Below are positions 1 through 9,900 of a stretch of DNA of 64,000 bases, in pieces. The DNA comes from an uncultured Verrucomicrobiota bacterium. GTDB lineage: Bacteria; Verrucomicrobiota; Verrucomicrobiia; Limisphaerales; UBA1412. The notes beneath the pieces were generated by a model that saw nothing but the letters and a program-made list of their open reading frames with translations, made no database searches and was not told the DNA's origin. The position numbers and the translations under genes are program-made. Positions within the stretch are counted from its first letter, which is position 1, and every line of letters begins with the position of its first letter. The DNA is taken from NCBI GenBank assembly GCA_944389455.1, contig CALXMK010000013.1, forward strand, positions 1-64,000, read 5' to 3'.

Positions 1-347
1 CTCCGCCGAAGGTTGGATTTTATGTATTCTCCTACTGTCCATCGAATATGATTATCTATTATCCGGAGGGTGCCGAGGCTAATTGGGGTACAGAATGGCA
101 AGGATTTGTCACCGCTCCTTGGGATCCGGCAGTAGGTCCCGCTCCGGAAGAACCCTCTCTGACTTGCGGAACCGTCTCCAAGAATCCTGAGACAGGCGAG
201 ATCAGCTTCACGCTGACCTTCACCGGAACTCTCCAGGAGAGTGCCGACGGAATCACCTGGAGCGACATCTCCGACGCCGTCAAGGGCTCTTACACCGTCA
301 CCGTCCAGAAGAATCAAAACAGATTCTTCCGCGCCGTAGTGAAATAA
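1..347 (+). CDS. C-terminal end of a BspA-like leucine-rich-repeat (LRR_5) surface protein, 5' truncated by the window
   Basis: The reading frame is open from the left edge and ends in TAA at 345-347, so only the last ~115 residues are visible. They begin with a Y-V-F-S-Y-C / I-I-Y-Y-P-E-G / N-W-G-T-E-W-Q-G pattern. This resembles the closing repeat of BspA-type LRR_5 proteins, where a beta-strand 'VYY' is followed by 'G-x-x-x-W-G-x-x-F/W-x-G'. A Pro-rich linker and a ~65-residue beta-rich tail follow (SADGITWSDISD, SYTVTV), probably an anchoring or sandwich module. Third positions are more GC-rich than in the neighbouring genes. Such proteins are usually exported and may mediate adhesion. 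The N-terminus and signal peptide lie outside the window. Confidence 0.6.
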   Translation, partial: PPKVGFYVFSYCPSNMIIYYPEGAEANWGTEWQGFVTAPWDPAVGPAPEEPSLTCGTVSKNPETGEISFTLTFTGTLQESADGITWSDISDAVKGSYTVTVQKNQNRFFRAVVK

Positions 348-398
348 AAGGAATTCTAACCCTCTTCGGCACTTCAAACGCCGAAAGTTCTTAAAAGC

Positions 399-436
399 AA
401 ACCACCCGTGGATAATGAATTCCACGGGTGGTTTTT
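399..436 (+). terminator. Rho-independent terminator of the LRR protein gene
   Basis: A perfect 13-bp stem (arms 400-412 and 421-433, core ACCACCCGTGG) with an 8-nt loop is followed by a run of five T. It lies 50 nt after the LRR stop codon. A weaker hairpin (TTCGGC...GCCGAA, about 365-386) precedes it. The next gene lies on the opposite strand, so this closes the plus-strand transcript. The rest of 348-578 holds no convincing gene. Confidence 0.85.
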
Positions 437-578
437 CTCTCTTCCCCTTTCCTCAATTTATTCTCGTTATTTCACCTGCTGAAATCAATCGCATTTGTCA
501 CTTCTGACTTCTCTCCCCATACTTACTCAGATCTCCACTTCTTTTTCTGCAAGGCCAAACTCGCTATCAGAATGTATC

Positions 579-1472
579 CTAAGCATAAGTTTCTACCGAT
601 AAACCAGTTCTGCTTCGAATAACTTCTGCAAGCTTCTGGAGTTCCAACGCACTCAGCCCGGAAAGCAAATCCGCCCCTGGCCCATAAGCCGGCCGAGCAA
701 TTGTATAGGCCTGAACCCCACGAATGACACCTCCTTTTGAAAGAATCTCATTGAGCCTCTCACAATACAGCTCCAACTCAGTCTCTGAAATGTCGGCACC
801 ATTAAACTTCAGAAACAAACTCTGGATATAAATCGGCAAATTCTCGGCAACCAGCAGAATATTCCCTAAAATTCGATCAAACGACACTTTGGAAACATTC
901 ATTTTATGATAATACTCCTCAGTTCCCGCATCCAGTTTCACCCAAGCTTCCCCGTTAAACTGATGCATTCTTTTAATCGCCTCAAGCACTCCCGACAGAT
1001 GCAGACAGCTGGCGTTTGTAATTAGAACCGTCTTCGGTTTGGGTTTCTGACTTAATTGATGCCATATCTTTCCGACCCGTTCGACAGCTTCCCCAAAGCT
1101 GGGAGAAAGGGTCGGCTCTCCATTCCCACTGAAAGCAATATCCTTGATAACCCTCGTCAGTTCAGGAGCATCTGAGAACCGTGGATACTCCGCCAATTTT
1201 CCGCTCTGTGCTTGCTCAATCAGTGATTTCAGCTCCTGTTCCAGTAAATCGAGATCAATCCTTTCATCCTTTGTCTCAAACGGGAGTGGTTCAGATCGAT
1301 CCACTTCGCAATAAACACAATTAAAAGTACAGTGCCGCAGTGGATTTAGATTCACCCCCAGCGACAGCCCGCCCGAACGCCGCGAAATGACCGGATAGAC
1401 ATACCGCAGCGTCTTGAATAAACGCCGATGATCTTCTACAGCGCTCACTTTTCTCAAATCTTCTTTTTTCAT
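579..1472 (-). CDS. Radical SAM protein of the COG0731-like type
   Basis: 297 residues. The motif CTFNCVYC at about residues 46-55 gives the CxxxCxxC that binds the [4Fe-4S] cluster for SAM cleavage. It is preceded by SRRSGGLSLGVNLNP, typical of COG0731-like radical SAM proteins ('SRRLG.SLGVDL.P'). A glycine-rich FSGNGEPTLSP segment is the usual SAM-binding 'GGEP' equivalent, and TVLITNAS and WVKLDAG are further barrel strands. No extra cysteine cluster (SPASM) is visible at the C-terminus. The substrate is unknown; the family includes wyosine-synthesis relatives and uncharacterised members. It lies 43 nt downstream of the cyclase-like gene on the same strand. A TAAGAT box sits 6 nt before its ATG. 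Confidence 0.75.
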   Translation of the reverse strand: MKKEDLRKVSAVEDHRRLFKTLRYVYPVISRRSGGLSLGVNLNPLRHCTFNCVYCEVDRSEPLPFETKDERIDLDLLEQELKSLIEQAQSGKLAEYPRFSDAPELTRVIKDIAFSGNGEPTLSPSFGEAVERVGKIWHQLSQKPKPKTVLITNASCLHLSGVLEAIKRMHQFNGEAWVKLDAGTEEYYHKMNVSKVSFDRILGNILLVAENLPIYIQSLFLKFNGADISETELELYCERLNEILSKGGVIRGVQAYTIARPAYGPGADLLSGLSALELQKLAEVIRSRTGLSVETYA

Positions 1473-1515
1473 TTTTTAATCTTATTATCTTTTTTTTCGT
1501 TTTATATTACCGTAC

Positions 1516-2853
1516 TTACAATAACTCCCACTTTCTTTTCCATTCCGCAATCTCCATCTCACGGCTTTTCCATGCTAATGTATAGACCTTCACCTGCTCC
1601 TCTTTTCCCAAAAAGGAACACTTCCATTTCTCAGGTTCCTCTTTACAGATTTCCTTCCACTCCGGCATTTGCCGTGTTATCTCCTCATAAGTGGATTCAC
1701 TCATAAAAATTCGCTCTACGGGAGTTTTTTCCGCAAGTCCTTTTACACCATCAAACACTTCTCTATCAGGTCCATAAGCGGCATAAGAACAATCCCCCAC
1801 CAATCCTACCCTCGTTTTTAACGTGCAAAGACTAACTGAAATAGTAAGGAATGCCAGCAAATCCTTCTGTTCTCTGCCTATGGCGATCGATTCTGCATTC
1901 TCCAGTTCAATTTTATGATTTTCATACTGCCGACAACGATTAAGATCAAACACCTTCTTCTGCAATTCTACCCCGGAAAGAACCGCTCTGTTGGCATGAT
2001 TTTTTCCAATTAACGAAGAACTCCACCAAGCAAAAAGCCGCTTGCCTTCCAAATGACAAATAATTCCTCCCCGTTCACGAATAACCGGAATAATCACGGC
2101 CCAATAATCATTAACTGCTCTCAGAATATGCTGAAAACTCTGATTTTCCAACTTCTCTTGCTCATCCTGATTCAATCCCTCTTGGCGAACTTTCTCCATT
2201 ATCCGTTCTTTTTCATACTCCTCAAATAAATCTGCCTTTCTGATATTTACCTCCAAGATTGTAATCTCCTCAGCAGCTCCGCTAATTGGCAAACCGCCGT
2301 TTCGTACAAGCGCAAGCATCTGTCCCGCGTATCCAGGTGAAATTGCCATCGTCAAAAAACGGGATAATCCTTTTAACTGCCAGGGAGCGAAATTCTTCTT
2401 GTCGCTCCAAGTAAAATCCCCTTCACCTTTCAAAAGAAGTATTATTCCACAGGCCAATAATGAACACAACATGGGAACCATCAGAGGGATGACTACCTGA
2501 AAACGGATTACCATAAAGAGATTAAAACAGACGGCGAGCGCAATCCCACATCCCCCCGCCAAAACAATCCAAACAGGAGTGCAGCAGAGCGAAACGCACA
2601 CTGCAGCAGAGATCGAAACCGCTAGAAATACCACCGTTTCCAAAAATGGATACTCCCCCGGCTCAATCACCATCCCTTCTTGTAATCCAAAATAAGAGGC
2701 CGCTGTTTTTTGGCAAAAAGTCCAAAGAGACTCCACTTTTACAGAAATTTCTCCCAAAAAACTCTCCGGCCTCAGCTCCAGAAAGAATATACCCAGAATC
2801 AGACAAACACACCCTGTCAAATAAGGCGCAGACTTTATTAATTGAGATCTCAT
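1516..2853 (-). CDS. Membrane protein with a degenerate class III adenylate cyclase-like domain
   Basis: 445 residues. An N-terminal hydrophobic segment (about 8-27) is followed by a cluster of membrane spans (about 68-140). The cytoplasmic half from about residue 195 aligns by eye with a class III nucleotide cyclase: ITILEVNIRKADLFEEY (cf. 'xxxFxDIRGFTxxxE'), GGIICHLEGKRLFAWW (cf. 'GGxxxKxxGDxxxAxF'), HANRAVLSGVELQ (cf. 'HAxRAxxxAxxMQ') and RVGLVGDCSYAAYGPDREVFDGVKGL (shortened here to landmarks GLVGD and YGPDREV). Both canonical metal-binding Asp are replaced, by Asn (EVN) and Lys (EGK). It is therefore probably a pseudo-cyclase or regulatory domain. The usual extracellular CHASE2 sensor of related PVC cyclases is not recognisable; only ~40 residues lie between the first two spans. 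AGAGG just before the ATG could be a Shine-Dalgarno. Confidence 0.6.
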   Translation of the reverse strand: MRSQLIKSAPYLTGCVCLILGIFFLELRPESFLGEISVKVESLWTFCQKTAASYFGLQEGMVIEPGEYPFLETVVFLAVSISAAVCVSLCCTPVWIVLAGGCGIALAVCFNLFMVIRFQVVIPLMVPMLCSLLACGIILLLKGEGDFTWSDKKNFAPWQLKGLSRFLTMAISPGYAGQMLALVRNGGLPISGAAEEITILEVNIRKADLFEEYEKERIMEKVRQEGLNQDEQEKLENQSFQHILRAVNDYWAVIIPVIRERGGIICHLEGKRLFAWWSSSLIGKNHANRAVLSGVELQKKVFDLNRCRQYENHKIELENAESIAIGREQKDLLAFLTISVSLCTLKTRVGLVGDCSYAAYGPDREVFDGVKGLAEKTPVERIFMSESTYEEITRQMPEWKEICKEEPEKWKCSFLGKEEQVKVYTLAWKSREMEIAEWKRKWELL

Positions 2854-2883
2854 CCTCTAAGTACTCCTTAAACTTCTTCTAAA

Positions 2884-2895
2884 TTCTCTAGAGAA
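2884..2895. promoter_or_regulatory. 12-bp perfect palindrome in a divergent intergenic region
   Basis: TTCTCTAGAGAA lies between the minus-strand cyclase-like gene (start 2853) and the plus-strand namZ gene. Its position would suit an operator acting on both promoters. Only a single copy is visible and no regulator gene is adjacent, so this is weak evidence. Confidence 0.2.
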
Positions 2896-3015
2896 AACTC
2901 TCCATAACTTTCTCTTCCCTCTTCAGTTTATCCCAATCATGAGCAAAGAGCGATTCAAAACCCCTTTTTCAAGCCAAGATACTATAACTCTTTACTGTAC
3001 CAAATCTGAATATTC

Positions 3016-3031
3016 TGTTATTCTTCATTTC
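3016..3031 (+). promoter_or_regulatory. Extended -10 box directly upstream of the preferred namZ start
   Basis: TGTTATTCT (TG-n-TATTCT, hexamer 3019-3024) stands 7 nt before GTG 3032, the distance expected if transcription starts at or next to the start codon. No good -35 is seen, as is common for TG-extended promoters. It supports the downstream start over ATG 2939. Confidence 0.35.
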
Positions 3032-4288
3032 GTGTTTGGACGAAGAAAGTTCTTAAAATTATTGGCAGGGATAATGGGATTGCCCCTGCTACAAAATTCT
3101 CTTTATTCAGCCGTTTCCTCTAAACACAAAATCATGATCGGAGCGGAAGTTCTTCAAGATCTCGATTTCAAACCCATTAAAGGTAAACGGGTCGGGCTTC
3201 TTACCCATCCTGCAGCTATAACCTCTAATCGACTCTCCACTGCCAGGATGCTTTATAAAGCTAAAGGCGTAGAATTGAAAGCTCTCTTTGGGGCCGAGCA
3301 TGGATTCGATGGTCAAGCCTCTGCTGGAGAAGAAGTCAAAGATAGCATAGACCTGGAAACCGGTCTTCCGGTCTATTCGCTTTATGGTCCAGGACCTATA
3401 CGCAAGCCAACACGCGCTATGCTTAAGGATCTGGATATGCTTATCTATGATATTCAGGATACGGGATGCCGCTCTTATACCTTTGTCAGCAGCCTGGGAC
3501 TTGCTCTCGAAGCCTGTGCCGAATCAGGAGTTGAATTTGTCGTACTCGACAGACCCAATCCGCTGGGAGGAGTAAGAATTGAAGGACCCCGCCTAAATCC
3601 AAAATATAAATCCTTTGTCAGTCAATGGAATATTCCCTACGTCCATGGAATGACAAGCGGCGAAATGGCACGAATGATCAATGGCGAAGGATGGACCTCC
3701 CAGAGAGGAATCGTCACCGTCGTCAAAATGCGTTATTGGAAACGCCAATACACATGGGCAGACATTGACCGTGAATGGATTCCTACCTCTCCTAACATTC
3801 CTAAATCCACCTCTCCTCTCCACTATGTTTCCACCGGATTAGCAGGTGAAATTGGAGGGCTTAATATCGGCATCCGCACAACACGTCCTTTTGAGACAAT
3901 CGCCGCCCCCTGGATCGACTCCGAGAAACTGACTCGGCAGCTCAATTCTTATAAATTAACCGGAGTAAAATTTCACCCTATCTCCTACACGCTGAATAAA
4001 AAACATTATTACGGTTCCCGAGTGGAATTTACCAAACCGGACGAGGCACCTCTTATGCCTATTAACTTCTATGCGCTGGACGCGATTAAAAAGGTCCACC
4101 AGAGAGATCTTTATTTCGAGGCTCTTAAACAAGGTAAAAAATGGGATATGTTTGATAAACTCTGCGGAGGTCCCGAAATCCGTCAGAAACTTGCTCAAAA
4201 TGCGACCGCTTACAATATCATTAGCTCTTGGAAAGAAGATCAAAATAACTTTAGAATCGAAAGAAACCCCTATTTACTCTATAATTAA
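3032..4288 (+). CDS. namZ: DUF1343 family exo-beta-N-acetylmuramidase (NamZ-like), Tat-exported
   Basis: The family (GH171) removes N-acetylmuramic acid from the non-reducing end of peptidoglycan fragments. Diagnostic segments are LLTHPAAI, FGAEHGFDGQASAGE, YDIQDTG.RSYTF and VVLDRPNPLGG, followed by a C-terminal region with NIGIRTTRPFE. About 418 residues from the GTG start, which is a normal length for the family. I chose GTG 3032 because it places FGRRKFLKLLAGIMGLPLL, a twin-arginine motif plus hydrophobic core, right at the N-terminus. ATG 2939 is in frame and would add 31 polar residues before the signal. No Shine-Dalgarno precedes either start. LVIVD and lipoprotein genes follow at 9 and 24 nt, suggesting an envelope operon. 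Function is by family; the start is inference. Confidence 0.85.
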   Translation: MFGRRKFLKLLAGIMGLPLLQNSLYSAVSSKHKIMIGAEVLQDLDFKPIKGKRVGLLTHPAAITSNRLSTARMLYKAKGVELKALFGAEHGFDGQASAGEEVKDSIDLETGLPVYSLYGPGPIRKPTRAMLKDLDMLIYDIQDTGCRSYTFVSSLGLALEACAESGVEFVVLDRPNPLGGVRIEGPRLNPKYKSFVSQWNIPYVHGMTSGEMARMINGEGWTSQRGIVTVVKMRYWKRQYTWADIDREWIPTSPNIPKSTSPLHYVSTGLAGEIGGLNIGIRTTRPFETIAAPWIDSEKLTRQLNSYKLTGVKFHPISYTLNKKHYYGSRVEFTKPDEAPLMPINFYALDAIKKVHQRDLYFEALKQGKKWDMFDKLCGGPEIRQKLAQNATAYNIISSWKEDQNNFRIERNPYLLYN

Positions 4289-4297
4289 GTATAAGAT

Positions 4298-6274
4298 ATG
4301 AATTCTTCTTTTTTTATAAAAAAACTCTTAAAGACTTTTCTTTTACTCTGTTTATTATCCTCGTCTCTAAGCATCACATTCGCTGACGAACAAAAAAGCT
4401 CCATTACAATAACCAACGAATTGACTTTTCGAGGAAACTTTCCAAATTTCGCTCGCGGAGATATGCGTACCGTCTGTGTAGTCAATACACTGGCAGGAAA
4501 TTACGCATTCCTTCCCTCAGAATATTCCGGAGTGCTCATCGTTGATCTCAGCGATCCCTGGAATCCCAAAATGTGTACCTCTTTCTCTACCCCTGGCTTT
4601 GCCATTAGAGCGGCAGTTGACGCTCCCTATCTCTTCGTGGCTGACATGATGAAGGGACTCCGAATCGCTAATATTGAAAACATCGCCTTTCCCAAAGAAG
4701 TGGGGTTCTACCCGCCCAGAATAGCTACAATTGATGTCTATGCAAAAGATCGATATGCCTTTACTCTCGACACCGCCTTTGGAATGATTGTCCTCGACGT
4801 CAAAGATCCCCAAAACCCTTCTGAAATCAGTGAACTAAAATTAGCCGGAGAAATGTCCAGAATCCAAACTCAAGGAAATTTGGCCTGTGTAGCTGCAGGT
4901 TCCGCCGGAGTACACCTCATTGATATATCCGACCCTCATTCTCCTAAACTTCTCTCTACTTTTCCAACTACCGGTGAGGCTCTTACAGCTCAAATCAGCG
5001 GAACTAAAATGTGTATCGCTACCCGCTCTTCCGTCCAATTTGCCGATGTTACCGATCCTCTCTCTCCTAAAATGCTCAGTTCTTATGGCAAAATCAACGG
5101 TCCGCTTTCCGCCTGTTTTACTCCTGATGCCAATCAGGTCTATGTTTCTGCGGGAAATAATGGACTGATTCTTCTGGATATTACTGATCCTCTCCAACCT
5201 CATGAAGTAACCCAGCTGGATATCTCTGGTATCGTTTGGGATGCAGCCATTGATATTAATAATGAATTTCTATTCGCAGCCTGCTATTCAGATGGAATCC
5301 GCGTAATTGATATTCGTCCCGAAAGTAATCTGAGAAATCAGAAAATAAGCGAATTGGGAATCAAAGGCAGCAGCGAATCCATTATCATGCAAGCCGGTAA
5401 GCTTTATGTAGCCGACGGCTTTGGCGGTGTCAAAATTCTCAACCCTGGAACGCCCTCTCGCATTCAGCAAATTTCCCAAATTGATACTCATGGCATGACT
5501 ATGCAAGTTGTTCCAGACGGACGTTTTATCTATACTGCAAATTTTACCGGTTTTTCTATTATCGACACGGCGGATATCAACAATCCTGAAATTTATGCCG
5601 AAGTAGAAACTCCTGGAATAGCTAGAAGTCTCTGTCTTCGAAAAGATTATGCTATTGTCTCCATTGGCCATGGACTTCAAATTATTCATATCAAAAACAA
5701 ACAATCCCCAACTCTCCTGAATCTCTACAAAACAGAGGAAGATATCCGTAAAATCTACCTTCGGGATAAAATACTCTATGCCGCTACAGATCAAGGATTA
5801 TTGATTTATAATGCTTCCAATCCGGAAAAACTCCGTTTAATCAATAAAACCCGGATTCCTGGAAATTTCATGGATGTTTTCGTATTAGGCGATCACGCAT
5901 ATCTGGCAGATTATGATAAAGGGCTGGTTATCGTTGATGTTTCCAAAGAAACACATCCCAACCAAGTCTCCGTCTGCAAGACTGAAGGATATCCGCGCGG
6001 AGTTTATGTCTCAGGTAATTACGCCTATCTGGCTGATTTTGAAAAAGGACTTCAAGTTATCAATATCCGCAATTCTGAAAAACCATTCCCTGCCGGTTCT
6101 TATGCAACTTCCGGTGACACTCGAGGCATCACTTTCATGGGTAAATACGCTTTTGTAGCCGATGGACGTGCCGGTATATGTATCTACGAATCCCAGCTTA
6201 AAGAAGTTGAAGATGACGGCAGCGTCAAACGCATCCCTACGGAAGGCAATGTCAAAAAACCCGTTCTCTTCTAA
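4298..6274 (+). CDS. Secreted LVIVD-repeat beta-propeller protein
   Basis: 658 residues with a signal peptide (KKLLKTFLLLCLLSSSLSITFA, cleavage near residue 30). About 13-14 repeats of roughly 42 residues follow, each ending in a strand like VLIVDLSDPWNPK, MIVLDVKDPQNP, VHLIDISDPHSPK, LILLDITDPLQP or LVIVDVSKETHP. That is the LVIVD signature of extracellular beta-propellers. Repeats in the middle are more degenerate (VKILNPGTPSRI, LQIIHIKNKQSP). No catalytic motif is visible, so a binding or scaffolding role at the cell surface or in the periplasm is likely but unproven. The gene starts 9 nt after namZ; a TATAAT at 4281-4286 overlapping the namZ end could be an internal promoter. Confidence 0.8.
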   Translation: MNSSFFIKKLLKTFLLLCLLSSSLSITFADEQKSSITITNELTFRGNFPNFARGDMRTVCVVNTLAGNYAFLPSEYSGVLIVDLSDPWNPKMCTSFSTPGFAIRAAVDAPYLFVADMMKGLRIANIENIAFPKEVGFYPPRIATIDVYAKDRYAFTLDTAFGMIVLDVKDPQNPSEISELKLAGEMSRIQTQGNLACVAAGSAGVHLIDISDPHSPKLLSTFPTTGEALTAQISGTKMCIATRSSVQFADVTDPLSPKMLSSYGKINGPLSACFTPDANQVYVSAGNNGLILLDITDPLQPHEVTQLDISGIVWDAAIDINNEFLFAACYSDGIRVIDIRPESNLRNQKISELGIKGSSESIIMQAGKLYVADGFGGVKILNPGTPSRIQQISQIDTHGMTMQVVPDGRFIYTANFTGFSIIDTADINNPEIYAEVETPGIARSLCLRKDYAIVSIGHGLQIIHIKNKQSPTLLNLYKTEEDIRKIYLRDKILYAATDQGLLIYNASNPEKLRLINKTRIPGNFMDVFVLGDHAYLADYDKGLVIVDVSKETHPNQVSVCKTEGYPRGVYVSGNYAYLADFEKGLQVINIRNSEKPFPAGSYATSGDTRGITFMGKYAFVADGRAGICIYESQLKEVEDDGSVKRIPTEGNVKKPVLF

Positions 6275-6298
6275 AGAAATCTAAAGATACTCTCCAAA

Positions 6299-6847
6299 AT
6301 GAGAAAACATTTTATCCATAGACTTTTCATTTCCGCTTTGTATCTTCTCCTATTTATAACAATCATTCCCTGGGGAGGATGCAATTGGAATAAAGACCAC
6401 TCCATGCGCTCCGGTTCCTATCAAGCCGAACATACGGAATCAGAATTCTATCTGGCCGTAACCTTTTATATGGATGGAACCATTAGGCCGGATTTTTATT
6501 TGGGCAATGTACGCATGATTCGAGGTGACTACCGAGCTATGCTCAAAATGGATAATCCCACCTTCTCTGAAGATGCTTTGGTAGAAGTCTTAGATCAAAA
6601 TAAAAAACTAATGGGAGAATATGAAATCCAATTCTGGCAGCGTCCCGCGGATGATGACCCTCAGGTAAAAATTCTAGCCTATAAAGGAGTTAAGCGTAAA
6701 AACCTGCGTGTTGAAACTATTTATATTCCCTATAGTGAAGAAATTGCCTGGTTTCAAATCAAGGACCAGCTCATCCGCCTAAACCATAATAAAATCATTA
6801 TTGATTACAGTAACAGTCCCTTCGACGACTTTAAACATTCCTATTAA
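6299..6847 (+). CDS. Small putative lipoprotein of unknown function
   Basis: 182 residues. The N-terminus has basic residues, a hydrophobic core (ALYLLLFITIIP) and then WGGC, a plausible lipobox with Cys near residue 28, so it is probably lipid-anchored. The remainder is mixed alpha/beta with YLAVTFYMDGTIRPDF and IYIPYSEEIAWFQI; I do not recognise a family. It lies 24 nt after the LVIVD protein and ahead of the GH95 gene, so it is likely co-transcribed with the wall-associated genes. Confidence 0.6.
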   Translation: MRKHFIHRLFISALYLLLFITIIPWGGCNWNKDHSMRSGSYQAEHTESEFYLAVTFYMDGTIRPDFYLGNVRMIRGDYRAMLKMDNPTFSEDALVEVLDQNKKLMGEYEIQFWQRPADDDPQVKILAYKGVKRKNLRVETIYIPYSEEIAWFQIKDQLIRLNHNKIIIDYSNSPFDDFKHSY

Positions 6848-6865
6848 TTATCTCATTCTTTCCTC

Positions 6866-6894
6866 TTGATTTCTGTCGGATTCCGGTTTAGGCT
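6866..6894 (+). promoter_or_regulatory. Candidate promoter of the GH95 gene (leaderless spacing)
   Basis: TTGATT (6866-6871), a 17-nt spacer and TAGGCT (6889-6894) end 8 nt before the ATG at 6903. Transcription would start within about two bases of the ATG. No Shine-Dalgarno is present and an in-frame TGA lies just upstream. Confidence 0.4.
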
Positions 6895-6902
6895 GACTTA
6901 TT

Positions 6903-9900
6903 ATGATGGATATCAATAGTAAGTCGCCCTCCCCCTCTACAGGGAATACATGGAAATTTACAAGCTCCTCTCCTATTCCAGAAGTCGAATCTTCCCCTAA
7001 AGTCAATCTGACTGATTCCGTCACACTGGAAGCCTGGATTAAGCCTGAAAAACTCCCCAATGGAGGCGGACGTATTATTGATAAACTCATCGCCGGAACC
7101 AATCGTGGGTATCTGCTTGATACCTATCCGGGCAATTCACTCCGTATGATTACCGCAGCAGGAATCCTCACTTATGATGCCAAATTAAAACCTGGTCAAT
7201 GGGCTCATGTTGCCGGAGTTTTCAGTGCCTCTCAAGGCATTTTTAAACTTTACCTCAACGGAATCGAAGTCGCCGATGCCTCACGTGAGGGATTATCCCC
7301 CCTAGAGAACACTAATACTCCTCTCCGATTTGGAGCCGATAGCGATGGAGTTAATCGTTTTAGAGGTGAAATGGCCAGTGCTTCCATCTATAAAGAAGTC
7401 TTAAGCCCAGAAATACTTCGGAACGCAGCTGATCCTCAAAATAAACTTCGAGTTCTTAGCCAATCTTGTGTTGGTTCCTGGGTTTTTGCTGAATCTGGCT
7501 CCCATAAACTCTTCTCTAATCTTGTTAAAAATGGTCCACAAATCATGACAGAAACACCCCTAAACTTCTCTGGACAAGCAAAACCTCCTAAAGATCCTTT
7601 CATGACTCTCTGGTACAGAAAACCCGCAGCGGATTGGAATCAAGCTCTTCCCCTTGGCAATGGTCGTCTAGGAGCAATGGTCTTTGGCTCTGTTCGCCGA
7701 GAATTACTACAACTCAATGAAGACACCCTCTGGTCTGGAATGCCTCATGATTATAATAAAGCAAATCCATCCAAATACCTGCCTGAAATTCAAAAACTGC
7801 TTTTTGAAGAAAAAACTCTGGAAGCTACTCGGTTAGCTGATAAAGAATTTATGGGCGATCCTCTTTATCAACAATCCTTCCAACCTCTAGGAGACTTGCG
7901 CCTAAACTTCCCGGGACAAACTGATATCTCCAACTATCGCCGCGAACTAGATATTCAAAATGGTATTGCCAGAATTTCCTACGAATGCCATGGGATACAA
8001 TATCTGCGTGAATACTTTATTTCTGCACCAGATCAAGTTCTGGTTCTCCGGCTCACTGCAAATAAACCCGCTTCAATTACTTTACAGGCAGATCTCTCCG
8101 CTCCTTTAAAAAATACCCTTTCCTTTGAAAATAAAAACAGGCTGCTGATGAAAGGTTACTGGGAAGGAGATGGCAAAGTTCGAGGACTCCAAACTGACCT
8201 CAAAGGAATTGGACTCCATTTTGAAAGCTGCTTGGAAGCAATCCCCGAAGGAGGAACACTTTCTCAAAAGGAAAATAAGCTCCACATCTCTGAAGCCGAT
8301 AGTGTTACTCTTATTTTTGCCGCTGCTACCAGCTATAAAAACTTTAAAGATATTTCCGCTGTTCCTGAAAAACGATGGAGACCTCAACTGGATGCCGCTG
8401 TCCGCAAGTCATACTCTCAACTTAAACTGGCTCATATTGCTGATCACTCTGAAATAATGGGACGTTTCACACTAAGTCTGGAACCCGGAGATGAGAAAAA
8501 ACTTCAAGAACTCTATGGTGAAAAGGCAAAAGAGACACTTCCCAGCTCCTTTATCCCACCATCTAAAGCCGTGCTTATTCCCACAGATGAAAGACTTCAA
8601 GCCCTTATTCAGAGTAAAGGCTTGCATAGCGATCCTCATCTGACAACACTCTATACCCAGTTCGGACGCTATCTTCTTGTAGCTTCCAGCCGTCCCGGAA
8701 CCCAAACCGCCAATTTGCAAGGAATTTGGAATAAGGATACTACACCGGCTTGGGGCAGTAAATATACCATCAACATCAATATAGAAATGAATTATTGGCC
8801 GGCGGAAGTCGCCAACTTAGCTGAATTTCACACACCACTTTTTGATTTACTGGATGACCTGAGAATTACAGGAGCCGAAACAGCACGTAAATACTATAAC
8901 GCCAGAGGATTTGTTGCTCATCACAATACCGACCTTTGGCGGGGAGCTGCTCCTGTAGATGGAGTTTGGGGGGTTTGGCCAATGTCTGCAGCTTGGATGG
9001 CACGTCATCCCTACGAACATTATCTTTTTAGTGGCGATAAAAAATTTCTCCGAGAACGTGCGTGGCCTATTATGAAAGATGCCGCACTTTTCATTCTCGA
9101 TTTCCTTATCCCAGCACCTGCTGACTCTCCAGTCGCAGGAAAACTCGTTACCAATCCCAGTCATTCACCTGAAAATACCTTCATTCGGGCTGATGGGACT
9201 AGAGGACAATTCACCTACGCGGCTACCATGGATCTGATGATAATCCATGACCTTTTCACTAATTGCATTGATGCAGCTCATGCACTGAACGATGGCAACG
9301 GTAGCTTTGAACCTGAATTTATTGCCGAAATACAGAAAGCACTCGATAATCTGGCCCCTATTCAAATTAGCCCTCGCGACGGACGCCTTCAAGAATGGGT
9401 TGAAGACTATAAAGATGCTGAGCCTGGGCATAGGCATATGTCTCACTTCTATGGCTTACACCCTGGACATCAGATTTCTCTGCGCAGAACCCCTGAATTG
9501 GCTGCAGCACTGCGTAAAAGTCTAAACACACGTTTGACTCATGGAGGAGGACAAACCGGATGGAGCCGCGCTTGGCTTGTCAATTTCGCTGCTCGCTTTG
9601 AAGACTCTAAACTAGCATGGAATAACCATCAGCAATTATTGTCTCGATCCACATTGCCTAATCTTTTCGATAACCATCCTCCGTTCCAAATTGACGGTAA
9701 CTTCGGTGGCTGCGCTGGCGTGCTGGAGATGCTGCTCCAAAGCCATGATGCAGGTCAAATTAATCTTCTTCCCGCACTCCCTCTGGCTTGGGCCAATGGA
9801 TCTGTCGGAGGTTTACGGGCACGCGGAGCTTTTACCGTTAATCTCAACTGGGCAAACGGAATTCTCTCGGAAGTTTGTATTCTATCCCATGCAGGCAAAA

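Noticed and set aside
2884-2895. Palindrome as a defined operator
   Set aside because: A single 12-bp copy without a neighbouring regulator is not enough; kept only as a low-confidence feature.
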